Below, piece by piece: positions 8,093 to 15,675 of a stretch of 34,637 nt of DNA. The first letter of the stretch is position 1. The number at the start of each line of letters is the position of its first letter. The stretch comes from Acidiferrobacterales bacterium (GTDB taxonomy: Bacteria > Pseudomonadota > Gammaproteobacteria > Acidiferrobacterales > SZUA-150): assembly GCA_947258385.1 (NCBI GenBank), contig CAMYII010000078.1, forward strand, positions 9,246 through 43,882. Reading direction: 5' to 3'. The notes under the pieces are model-generated. The model worked only from the letters and a program-made list of their open reading frames with translations, ran no database searches and was not told the origin of the DNA. A program made the translations under genes and the position numbers.

Positions 8093-8365
8093 TTACCTCG
8101 CGCCACCGGTGTGGCGGTGGCACAGCAAAATCGCAACTATGATTGGATTTGGGTTCTCTGTTCCCTGACAGACTAAGTGCTTACCGGGAATGTTGTCTTC
8201 CAATGTCGGGTCCGGCAACCGATCATTGACTGGGGTAACGCCGATCAGGGTAAATGGTACAACCCACGCCAGCAGAATACCACCGGTGAACTGCCGGGCA
8301 GCGGGTCCACCTGACCGCGCCAGCATTGCACAACCAAAACCAAACGCCGTTACCGAAATCTGCAT
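8093..8365 (-). pseudogene. Fragment of a DUF1772-like small membrane protein
   Basis: The minus frame from 8365 reads MQISVTAFGFGCAML, then a hydrophobic segment ILLAWVVPFTLIGVTPVNDRLPDPTLED. That segment matches the hallmark of DUF1772 (anthrone-oxygenase-like) proteins, where a helix is followed by PFT, P-x-N and LLDP. The usual N-terminal helices and the C-terminal Leu-Leu-x-x-Trp-x-x-Leu-His segment are absent, and the remaining 30 residues look random. No ribosome binding site is seen. I read it as a decayed remnant. Confidence 0.4.
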
Positions 8366-8493
8366 ACCGGCCTCACGCCGCCAACGTGGCACTCATTACC
8401 TTGCTGTGCGCCTCACACCCTCGATGCTCAGCAATACCGATGTCCGTCTGCACCGACTGAACCCATACGACAAGTTGTCAGGGGAATATGGAC

Positions 8494-9510
8494 CTATTTG
8501 CTTGCCTTGGGCGGCAGGCCCCACAGACGCTCGGCATTTCCATGGGCAACGGCCTGCGCAACATCTTTAGGTAACCCGGCCATGGCCCCTTTCCAGTATT
8601 CCATGACACGTGGAGCCTCTTCTTGCCAGTGCAGGGCGAAAACATTATCAAGCGCAAAGACGAAACGTTTGGGATATTCGATTATGAGTGCTTTCCATTG
8701 TGGCGCCAGCATGTCGCCTTGGAACAGATTCACCCACGGCTGCTTGGAACGTTGCGCGGTAACAGGATTTGCATGGGATGTCAGGAAATAGATATTGTTA
8801 TGTCTTTCGATCAACCTTCTGACATCGGCGACACCCAGCTGCCCCATATGAATCAGCAGGAACGGATGCTGTGGATGCGCTGCCATCATATTTCCCAGAC
8901 CGTCCATGAATTTTTTTCGCTTGCGGCCACTTAAGGCGGCGAATTCAATGTGCACCACGAATGGCCACGCATTGGCGACAGCCGCATCGAGCGCTGCCTG
9001 CACACGGGCATCGTCCGGGTACACGCGGACCTCCGGCGCAACATCCCCTTTTTGGGCGTGGTACAGCAAAACTTCGGCCATGGCATGAAAGCGACCGCTA
9101 TCGACTTGCCTCTGCAGCTTCCTGTAGAATTTTTCATTATTGTTTTTATAGTCCCTACCTTTTGTCCGTACTGCCGGTACGATACGCTCGGGATATCTGT
9201 CTGCAAAATCGGCGATCTCACTGGGACGCCGTTTGCCTCTTGCTGCAAGTATTGTCCTATATATACCGGCTTCATCCATACGTTGAATGACTGCATCCGG
9301 CGCGACGAACTGATCGATCTGGCTATGCGCATCGATATAATAAAGCTCAGCGGCGAGTGCGCCATTACCAGTCAGCCAAAAAAGAAGCGAACTAATCGAC
9401 GAAACCAGCGTCACAACAGTCGATCGGCGAGGCGTAATATGCTTCACGGTAGAACCAGAAAGACAACTTGCCGTTCGAGCTAGGTTTAGCGATTTCCTTC
9501 TTGCCTCCAT
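8494..9510 (-). CDS. Exported amidohydrolase-family (amidohydrolase-2-like) protein
   Basis: About 338 residues from the ATG at 9510. The N-terminus carries a hydrophobic export segment (VVTLVSSISSLLFWLTGNGALAAE) before the domain. The family signs are the first strand YIDAHSQID, a TIM-barrel pattern, HIEF and LIHMG strands that would supply metal-ligand His, FALDN with the strand-8 Asp, and the terminal helix GNAERLWGL. The usual HxH of strand 1 is HSQ, so one canonical ligand is missing. The start follows the stop of the coiled-coil gene by 6 bp, so the two are probably co-translated. A TTG at 9516 and a GTG further in are alternative starts. The substrate is unknown. Confidence 0.75.
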   Translation of the reverse strand: MEARRKSLNLARTASCLSGSTVKHITPRRSTVVTLVSSISSLLFWLTGNGALAAELYYIDAHSQIDQFVAPDAVIQRMDEAGIYRTILAARGKRRPSEIADFADRYPERIVPAVRTKGRDYKNNNEKFYRKLQRQVDSGRFHAMAEVLLYHAQKGDVAPEVRVYPDDARVQAALDAAVANAWPFVVHIEFAALSGRKRKKFMDGLGNMMAAHPQHPFLLIHMGQLGVADVRRLIERHNNIYFLTSHANPVTAQRSKQPWVNLFQGDMLAPQWKALIIEYPKRFVFALDNVFALHWQEEAPRVMEYWKGAMAGLPKDVAQAVAHGNAERLWGLPPKASK

Positions 9511-9516
9511 AATCAA

Positions 9517-10563
9517 TCACCGACTTGAGCTTACATAGCGTTCCACTTTTTCCAGATAGTGCTTTGTTGGCATCAACTCGTCCCTGGGATATCTTACCAG
9601 GACTCCAACCGCTGTCCTAGCTCGTCCACGCTGCCCCAGTTCGAGCTCGACGAGTATAATCTCTTCACCCTGTCCCGAGCTACTTTTGTCCAGCTTGATT
9701 CCCATTCTGTTGAACTGCATGCTTGTCTTTTTCAACCGCAAATAATCTTTTGGATGATTCAACACTTTGCTCACCTGGTGGATATAATCATCCAACGTCC
9801 TAAGATCCGCCACGGAGTCCTGTAGCTGTTGCTCGATGTCCGCCAGTTGCCGTCGGGTGGCTACTACAGCGCTGTTGTCCGCGATCTCCTCATCTACCCG
9901 CGATTCCAACCCACGGTGTTCGGTCCTGAGCATTCTCAGCTTAACCTTCAGTAGGTTGCGCTGCTTTTCGAGTTCTTGCTTGCGTGACCGAAGCGAAAGG
10001 ATCTTCTCCAGTGCACATTCGACCAGTTGATTAAACGCGCGTTCTCTCAGTTCCTGTCTCGTAGCCGCTTCGGCGGCACCCGGTGCGATCAGTCGATGGC
10101 CTGAGAAATTAACAGCGATCTGGGGTACGTCCCGCTTCACAATCTCCCCGTCCATCTCCACCCCGAATATGCGCTTCTCCTGTTTTTCCATGATCAGAAA
10201 GGCATAGCATTCGTTTAAGGCGGTATTCTCCGGACGCTGAAAGAATTCCTTCAAAGACCTGCTGTGACTGAATACCTCCTGCAATCGCTCGGTAGAGGCA
10301 AAAAACGCGTAGACATACGGATCCTTTGCAAATGTCTTTCTGCCCATCTCCACCGGCGGCGGGATGGTCTCCACGAGCCGGTGGGTGTACGCCAGCGCAC
10401 GTGTCACCGCTTTTCGCAATTTTCTCTTGTAGCCGCCAATCAGCCGTAATCGCGGGTCCGTGCCGTCTACGACGCGTTCTATCGCCGCGACAATGACCGA
10501 CTCATCGGGCTGGTCGCCTCTGCTTGAGCCCTTATGGAACAGCAGTTTTATGTGTTCAAGCAT
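9517..10563 (-). CDS. Coiled-coil protein of unknown function
   Basis: This 348-residue soluble protein has an ATG preceded by a GAGGGA site. Residues 1-170 are mixed alpha/beta with YVYAFFASTERLQEVF and YAFLIMEKQEKRIFGVEMDGE. Residues about 190-270 are a strongly heptad-like coiled coil (LRSRKQELEKQRNLLKVKLRML and ADIEQQLQDSVADLRTLDDYI). The C-terminal 80 residues are globular and end VERYVSSSR. No signal peptide or membrane helix is present, so it is predicted to be cytoplasmic. It lies between a 59-aa gene and the amidohydrolase-like gene in one operon. I do not recognise the family. Confidence 0.75.
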   Translation of the reverse strand: MLEHIKLLFHKGSSRGDQPDESVIVAAIERVVDGTDPRLRLIGGYKRKLRKAVTRALAYTHRLVETIPPPVEMGRKTFAKDPYVYAFFASTERLQEVFSHSRSLKEFFQRPENTALNECYAFLIMEKQEKRIFGVEMDGEIVKRDVPQIAVNFSGHRLIAPGAAEAATRQELRERAFNQLVECALEKILSLRSRKQELEKQRNLLKVKLRMLRTEHRGLESRVDEEIADNSAVVATRRQLADIEQQLQDSVADLRTLDDYIHQVSKVLNHPKDYLRLKKTSMQFNRMGIKLDKSSSGQGEEIILVELELGQRGRARTAVGVLVRYPRDELMPTKHYLEKVERYVSSSR

Positions 10564-10578
10564 AACGGTCCCTCGTTC

Positions 10579-10758
10579 TTATTGGCAATAACTCCTTGCT
10601 CTAAGTTTATTCTCTAGGATCTCACAGGCCATGTCGGTAAGAGTCCCCGCCGCGTGCAGCTCTAGCTGCTCATCCGTCGAGCGCTCTTTGAAGTTTTGAA
10701 TTAGCGTTTCGTTATCTATCCGCAAAACACACGTCAAGTGTAATCTCAACGGCCACAC
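10579..10758 (-). CDS. Small 59-aa protein, first gene of the coiled-coil/amidohydrolase operon
   Basis: A GTG-started frame of 59 codons ends 15 bp before the coiled-coil gene. The C-terminal two thirds look like real protein: NETLIQNFKERSTDEQLELH followed by AAGTLTDMACEILENKLRAR. The pattern of an acidic helix, then G-x-L-T-x-x-A-x-E-x-L-E-x-x-L-x-x-R, is common in small bacterial proteins of unknown role. The start is uncertain; an internal TTG near 10725 is also possible. An in-frame TAA directly precedes the GTG. Confidence 0.5.
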   Translation of the reverse strand: MWPLRLHLTCVLRIDNETLIQNFKERSTDEQLELHAAGTLTDMACEILENKLRARSYCQ

Positions 10759-10983
10759 TTATCCGTCTTTCTGGTGTTTCCCCGGCATGTCCTACAATTT
10801 ATAGGGATGATACCGTTTGTTAGAGACTGCTATCCGTATATCTGATCCGGTATACGATGACAGAGGCTATTTCATCGTGGTGGTCTAAGATTACTGATAT
10901 GAAGGAGCAATGTCTATTGTATGTCGCCAATAACAGGGGTGCTTTTGAGGTGCCGAGTATGCTGTGGTACCAAGGAGGCTGTT

Positions 10984-12576
10984 ATGAATATGGAGACAAG
11001 GACAACAGGTCTGACATTCCTGGCAACTTGTACACTATCGTGGCTTTTCTTATCCTCTGCCACTGCCGAGTTGACCGATATTACGCAAACCCCCAATCGC
11101 ATTAATGCCGGTATTCAGAAGTCCCTGGAACAGCAAATCGGTGCAGGTCGCGCTGATGTCAATACACCCGACTCATCCCGTTTTATCATAAAGCGTGATC
11201 CCTTCCGTGCCATACGAAGAGGACGACAAATCTTCCAACGCAAATTTACCTTCGCACAGGGGCTCGGGCCGCGCACCGATGACGGTATCGGTGATATTGC
11301 CAATGATGCGTCACTCGGTGCCGGTCTTGCCGACAGTTGTGCGGCTTGCCATGGCCGCCCCAAAGGCAGCGCGGGTTTTGGCGGTGATGTGTTTACCCAG
11401 CCGGACAGCCGCGATGCACCGCATTTGTTCGGCTTGGGTCTGGTGGAAATGCTGGCTGATGAAATCACCCGGAAGCTTCGCGCCATTCGTGACCGCGCAA
11501 TCGATAGGGCAAGATATCGTTATGCCCCGGTCAGTGCGCAACTGACGAGTAAAGGCATTGACTACGGCAGCATCACCGCATACCCTGATGGCTCCGTGGA
11601 CAGCTCCGCTGTCACCGGGGTGAATCGTGACTTGCGGGTACGGCCCTTCTTCCACGAAGGGCGCACGATCTCGATCCGGGAGTTCGTTGTCGGCGCATTC
11701 AGTGACGAAATGGGGCTGGAATCCCCGGATCGCGACCTGGACAGGGCAAGTCGTGGTGCCGATATCCGTACGCCTTCCGGCATGTTCCTCAGCGGTTCAA
11801 TAGATTCCATCCAGGCGCCGCCGGCACATGGACGCTCTGATGATCCCGATCGCGACGGCAAGTCTAACGAGATCCCCACCGCTCTGATCGATCACATGGA
11901 ATTTTATCTGCTCAACTACTTCAGGCCAGCCACTTATCGGGAAACAAATTTTTCTAATGCTGGCAAGCAGATCTTTAACACCATTGGTTGCACCAGTTGC
12001 CATATTCCCGATTTGCTGATTAATCGTGATCGTCGTGTCGCGGATGTCGCAACCGTTTATGATTCGACGCACGGCATATTCAATAATCTGTTTGCAACAG
12101 CCACGCCGCTGTTCAGGGAAGTAGACGATGGATCGCATTTTCCGACCAAGAAATTACCTGTCCGCGGTTCATTTATGGTTGAAGGCATTTATGCCGACTT
12201 CAAGCGTCATGATTTGGGTCAGAATTTCTGGGAACGCAAATTTGACGGGACGTTTCAGAAGGAGTTCATGACCGAACCCTTGTGGGGCGTTGGTTCAACA
12301 GCGCCGTATGGACATGATGGCCGTAGCATCAACCTCAATGAGGTGATCCTGCGACACGGTGGTGATGCCAGCATGTCGCGCGATGAGTATCATTCGTTAA
12401 CACACGCTGACAAACGCAGGGTAATCGCATTCCTGCAATCCCTGGTGCTGTTTCCACCTGACGATACGGCATCCAACCTTAACCCCGGTGATTCGACCGC
12501 ATCCAATTTTCCGCAAAACGGGCATGGCAGCATAAAACTTCCGGTGCTGTTCAACGATCCAACGGACCTGGAATAA
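10984..12576 (+). CDS. Di-heme oxidoreductase (DHOR/DUF1111 family), periplasmic
   Basis: The ATG at 10984 follows AAGGAGG by 6 bp and opens a signal peptide (LTFLATCTLSWLFLSSATA), so it is preferred over the frame start at 10921. The protein has 530 residues. Two CxxCH heme sites are present: CAACHGRPKG near the N-terminus, and CTSCHIPDLL about residue 340. They lie in the arrangement of the DUF1111 di-heme family, with GRSINLNEVILRHGGDA and a LIAFLQSL-like end helix (VIAFLQSLVLFPPD). The family is annotated as thiol oxidoreductase or putative peroxidase, with little biochemistry. A strong hairpin follows the stop. It stands alone on this strand. Confidence 0.85.
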   Translation: MNMETRTTGLTFLATCTLSWLFLSSATAELTDITQTPNRINAGIQKSLEQQIGAGRADVNTPDSSRFIIKRDPFRAIRRGRQIFQRKFTFAQGLGPRTDDGIGDIANDASLGAGLADSCAACHGRPKGSAGFGGDVFTQPDSRDAPHLFGLGLVEMLADEITRKLRAIRDRAIDRARYRYAPVSAQLTSKGIDYGSITAYPDGSVDSSAVTGVNRDLRVRPFFHEGRTISIREFVVGAFSDEMGLESPDRDLDRASRGADIRTPSGMFLSGSIDSIQAPPAHGRSDDPDRDGKSNEIPTALIDHMEFYLLNYFRPATYRETNFSNAGKQIFNTIGCTSCHIPDLLINRDRRVADVATVYDSTHGIFNNLFATATPLFREVDDGSHFPTKKLPVRGSFMVEGIYADFKRHDLGQNFWERKFDGTFQKEFMTEPLWGVGSTAPYGHDGRSINLNEVILRHGGDASMSRDEYHSLTHADKRRVIAFLQSLVLFPPDDTASNLNPGDSTASNFPQNGHGSIKLPVLFNDPTDLE

Positions 12577-12614
12577 TTGCGAAAGCTGTAAGGTCGCAGC
12601 AAACAATGGCTCGT

Positions 12615-12655
12615 GGCGATCAAGGACTCAACCTCCTTGATCGCCTGCTTATTTC
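12615..12655 (+). terminator. Intrinsic terminator after the di-heme oxidoreductase
   Basis: A perfect 12-bp stem, GGCGATCAAGGA at 12615-12626 and TCCTTGATCGCC at 12634-12645 with a 7-base loop, is followed by TGCTTATTTCTT. The T tract is interrupted, so strength is uncertain. Confidence 0.7.
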
Positions 12656-12705
12656 TTGATGAAGCTTGAATTACCTGACGTGGTCCGGTCAGAACGACGC
12701 AAAAC

Positions 12706-13935
12706 CTATTTTCCGGCGGCAAGACCGAGGCGGGCCAATAACCACGCCGTCGTTGGTGCCTGCAGGAATATTGAGAACAGCACGACACCGAAGGCGATAG
12801 ACTGGATTGTCCACCAGTAGCTGAGTTCGAGCGGAATCGAGAACGCCAGCGCCAGCGCCACCGAACCGCGCAGTCCGGCCCACACGATCACCGGCGGATA
12901 GCGTGCATCCAGAGGCTGCTTTATTAGCGGCTTGATGACGACGAGACCACCATAGACACTCAGCAGCCGTGCGACAAACACCGCACCAATGGCGATAAGC
13001 ATGGCCAACCAGCGCTCCTGGAACATGGCCACGGTGATGGTGATGCCCATGAGCAAGAACACGAAGGCATTGGCGAGATGTCCCGAAACCGACCACAACA
13101 CATCCAGCGTTTGGCGCGATGGCAAATCGAGCGTGCGACTGCAATGCCGGGCGAGCATGATACCACTGACCAGGGTCGCCATGATGCCGGAGACATGCAG
13201 TCCTGCCTCGGCAATCAGGAAGGCGCCATAGGCGGCGAGTAGCGTTATCCCGACCCGGGTATTGATGTCGGGTATTGCTTTTATGAGCAGCGCCGCCACC
13301 CAGCCCACGGCCACGCCGATGGCGGCGCCGCCAAAAAAGACCACGAGGAATCGCAGCACCATTCCGGGAATGTCTGCCTCGGCGGTCGGTGCCAGGGCGA
13401 TACTGACAAACAGACCGAACAACACGATGGCGGTGGCGTCGTTGAACAGGCTCTCCCCCTCGATCAGGATACTGAGACGTTTGGGCACACGCAGGGTTTT
13501 CAATTGGGCAATGACGGCGACCGGATCAGTGGCCGCGAGCAGCGCACCGGTAATGCAGGCCGCAATCCACGGAAAACCGGTGGGGTGAGCGATACCATAA
13601 TAAACACCCAGCCCCGTCAACAGTGCCGAGGCCAGCATGATAACGGTAGCCAGAAACAGAATCGGTAGCAGATTTTCCCGCAGCAACTGAATATTGATAC
13701 GAAAGGCGGCTTCAAACACCAGGATCGGAAGAAACACGAAAAAGATCAAATCGTGAAAGCTGCCGGCGCGAACACCGGTATCCCCGCCGAGAAGGACAAC
13801 GATCTCGGAACCTACGAAACCGACGATCACCAGCGTCGAGGTATACGGTAGCCGCAGCCAGTGTGACAATGGCAGGCTAAAAATCGCCAGTAACAACAGC
13901 ACCAGCACAATCGTCATCAGGTACAGTGTGGTCAT
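12706..13935 (-). CDS. Na+(K+)/H+ antiporter, CPA1 (NhaP-type)
   Basis: This 409-residue protein has about 12 hydrophobic helices and no large cytoplasmic tail. Diagnostic CPA1 motifs are present: FFVFLPILVFEAAFRIN, GALLAATDPVAVIAQLKTLRVP (the TDP ion-site motif) and LIEGESLFNDATAIVLFGLF (the ND ion-site motif). GLRGSVALALAFSIP follows in the C-terminal half. It exchanges monovalent cations for protons across the inner membrane in pH and salt homeostasis. It converges with the di-heme oxidoreductase and appears to be monocistronic. Ion specificity cannot be told from sequence. Confidence 0.92.
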   Translation of the reverse strand: MTTLYLMTIVLVLLLLAIFSLPLSHWLRLPYTSTLVIVGFVGSEIVVLLGGDTGVRAGSFHDLIFFVFLPILVFEAAFRINIQLLRENLLPILFLATVIMLASALLTGLGVYYGIAHPTGFPWIAACITGALLAATDPVAVIAQLKTLRVPKRLSILIEGESLFNDATAIVLFGLFVSIALAPTAEADIPGMVLRFLVVFFGGAAIGVAVGWVAALLIKAIPDINTRVGITLLAAYGAFLIAEAGLHVSGIMATLVSGIMLARHCSRTLDLPSRQTLDVLWSVSGHLANAFVFLLMGITITVAMFQERWLAMLIAIGAVFVARLLSVYGGLVVIKPLIKQPLDARYPPVIVWAGLRGSVALALAFSIPLELSYWWTIQSIAFGVVLFSIFLQAPTTAWLLARLGLAAGK

Positions 13936-14044
13936 GGCTATCTTGTTACCGTGTGCAAAAGAGGCCAGTCTGTCGGCTACTACCCATCATAACTCCATTA
14001 CTCAGGTCTGACCTTGTTTCTCACTTTTTTCGTCGACTTTGAAC

Positions 14045-14506
14045 CTATTGGCTCCTCAGATACCTGAAAGATTTGATTGAGTCAACAACAGCCGCAATGA
14101 AATAAATCGAGATCGCGCCGGCCCAAATATAGCCACCGTACAATATTTCACCGAGCAATAAGGCCTGGCCGATAAAATAAGCCGTCAGTACACAAAATAA
14201 GGGCTCAACAATTCGGACGACGTGGGTCATCCGCTTTCTCGAAACCACATAAAATACTGTGAGCACTGTCGGCCAGAAAAATGCCAAAAGAACCAGCCAA
14301 CTGTCAAGGCTGTCGACTTCGAAAGACTCCGACGCTTGAATGACTATTTCTTTAGGTTCGCTCGCGTTTTCGTCATTTTCTATAATTATTTTACTCCCTT
14401 CGATAGTTTTGACTTCAATAGGTTCGACCAGATGACACTGTGAAAGCGGCAGAAAAAACGCCACAAGCATAATTACCGCTGAGACTGTTTTGATAGCAGC
14501 TACCAT
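14045..14506 (-). CDS. Small membrane protein of unknown function
   Basis: From the ATG at 14506 this is 153 residues with an N-terminal helix (TVSAVIMLVAFFLPLSQC) and a charged extracytoplasmic loop of about 45 residues. Three further helices follow (WLVLLAFFWPTVLTVFYVV, VEPLFCVLTAYFIGQALLL and WAGAISIYFIAAVVDSI). A longer frame begins at a GTG at 14569, but its extra residues are Cys-rich and unconvincing. It lies downstream of the toxin-antitoxin pair on the same strand, 80 bp after it. I do not recognise the family. Confidence 0.6.
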   Translation of the reverse strand: MVAAIKTVSAVIMLVAFFLPLSQCHLVEPIEVKTIEGSKIIIENDENASEPKEIVIQASESFEVDSLDSWLVLLAFFWPTVLTVFYVVSRKRMTHVVRIVEPLFCVLTAYFIGQALLLGEILYGGYIWAGAISIYFIAAVVDSIKSFRYLRSQ

Positions 14507-14585
14507 TGCGAAGCAGGTCTCACTGTTTTGTATATCGCTACAGCATGAGTAAAAAAAGGATTCGGCCACTCCTAGGCGTTTGCTG

Positions 14586-14846
14586 TTAGGCTGCCGTGTC
14601 TTGCTTTATTTCCCAGCCTGGAAAGACAAGTACAGCCGGATGACACTTCAAGGCTTTTGCCAGCACTTTGGCCCGCTCCACTCCCAGCTGCACCCGGTCA
14701 TTCTCAATGGCCGAAATGGTGGACTGCGGAATACCGGTCAGCTCGGCCAGTCCGTTCTGGCTAAGCCCCTGCAGTTCCCGGATGATCCGCACCGATTCAC
14801 CCACCGATACGTCGATTGTCCTTTTTGCGCGGCGATACTCTTTCAT
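14586..14846 (-). CDS. XRE-family antitoxin (HigA-like)
   Basis: This 86-residue protein contains one Cro/C1-type helix-turn-helix: ESVRIIRELQGLSQNGLAEL then TGIPQSTISAIENDRVQLG, with a final helix ERAKVLAKAL and the tail KCHPAVLVFPGWE. It overlaps the upstream toxin gene by 4 bp (ATGA), in toxin-first order as in HigBA systems. It would neutralise the toxin and repress the shared promoter by binding the palindrome near the toxin start. Confidence 0.88.
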   Translation of the reverse strand: MKEYRRAKRTIDVSVGESVRIIRELQGLSQNGLAELTGIPQSTISAIENDRVQLGVERAKVLAKALKCHPAVLVFPGWEIKQDTAA

Positions 14847-15130
14847 TTCAGTTTTTTCCGATAATCGTGAGGTGTCAGACTCATCACCTGAACAAGAATC
14901 TGGGTTTTCACTACTTTATAGATGACCCTGTATTTAACGCCTAGACACGATGATCGACACCCTTTCCATTCCCCTCGCAGGGATTCATCGTGGAAACCCA
15001 TGATCAACCGCAAGCCTTCGGAACCGGAAAGCATTACGATGTCTTTCCATTTCTCGTAACGCTTAAGCATGTCATCTGGGAGCATCTTCACCTGCTTCGC
15101 AACCCTCCGGTGCTCGTAAATCTTCCACAT
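14843..15130 (-). CDS. RelE/HigB-superfamily toxin
   Basis: This 95-residue basic protein has the RelE fold pattern: N-terminal helix pair (HRRVAKQVKMLPDDMLKRYEKWKDIV), then SLRGEWKGCRSSCLGVKYRVIYKVV and a last strand VQVMSLTPHDYRKK. The terminal H-D-Y-R segment is typical of RelE/YafQ/HigB ribosome-dependent mRNA interferases. It is translated first and overlaps its antitoxin. The ATG has no ribosome binding site, but a promoter ends 7 bp upstream, which suggests a leaderless mRNA. Confidence 0.85.
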   Translation of the reverse strand: MWKIYEHRRVAKQVKMLPDDMLKRYEKWKDIVMLSGSEGLRLIMGFHDESLRGEWKGCRSSCLGVKYRVIYKVVKTQILVQVMSLTPHDYRKKLK

Positions 15131-15165
15131 AGCTAATAGTATATATACTTTATTTAGTATGTCAA
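15131..15165 (-). promoter_or_regulatory. Promoter and palindromic operator of the toxin-antitoxin operon
   Basis: On the minus strand, TTGACA (15160-15165), a 16-bp spacer and TATACT (15138-15143) form a near-consensus sigma-70 promoter. The -10 box ends 7 bases before the toxin ATG. A perfect 12-bp palindrome, AGTATATATACT at 15138-15149, overlaps the -10 box and spacer and is a good candidate operator for the XRE antitoxin. Confidence 0.75.
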
Positions 15166-15675
15166 CACCCAGAGAAAACCATTGAACACGCGGTACTGGT
15201 AGCAGCAGAGGACCGGGCTGCCGCTTGTAGGTTCAAGACCCTCCAACAGCAGCCTGGTCTTCGATGTCGAAACGGCAAGGTAGGGTTAGGAGCTCGGGAA
15301 CCGGGAGCTCAAGGGCGTCAGCTATCGATACTGACGTGACGTCCAAGGAAGGGCTAATGCCGCGGGTGAAGCGCAGGAACCGCCCCACCTATTTTGGCAA
15401 TGTCGGGTTACTGAAATCCCGAAGTTATGAAAAGGCTGCTCTTCCGGCCCACATAGCACTGTTCAATCGACCCTGACCCTTTCGATTCGCATCTCCGATT
15501 GTTTCCGCACCGTGGTCTTCCCGGTGCCCGACCTCAAAGTACAGCCCAGACCCTCTCGGAAGACTGCCAGTTATCTGCGCAGACCGACAAACACCTGCGA
15601 GAGTCATGATGATACGCGTCTCCAGACCCCGCGATACTCGAAGAGACATGATTCAGATCTGCTTAGCGGAAAAGT
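15166..15675. other. Intergenic region between toxin-antitoxin and P450 genes
   Basis: About 510 bp without a convincing gene. A 70-codon plus-strand frame at 15264-15476 has basic, low-complexity composition and no ribosome binding site. A GAGCTC-bounded hairpin lies at about 15292-15312. The text is structured, and part of it could be a decayed RNA element, but I cannot name one. Confidence 0.35.

Noticed and set aside
8190-8570. 126-codon plus-strand open frame
   Set aside because: It is antisense to the DUF1772-like remnant and the amidohydrolase end, with no ribosome binding site or protein-like pattern.
14585-14591. GTTAGGC at the end of the HigA-like gene, as a possible cassette boundary
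   Set aside because: No complementary box was found upstream of the toxin gene and no attC-like palindrome follows.
15180-15260. tRNA-like text (GGTAGC and GGTTCAAGACC)
   Set aside because: The T-arm pairs only three bases, and no acceptor stem or anticodon arm can be formed.
15264-15476. 70-codon plus-strand frame and GAGCTC hairpin, perhaps a group II intron remnant
   Set aside because: No ribosome binding site, no reverse-transcriptase motif and no recognisable domain V; the likeness is only general structure.
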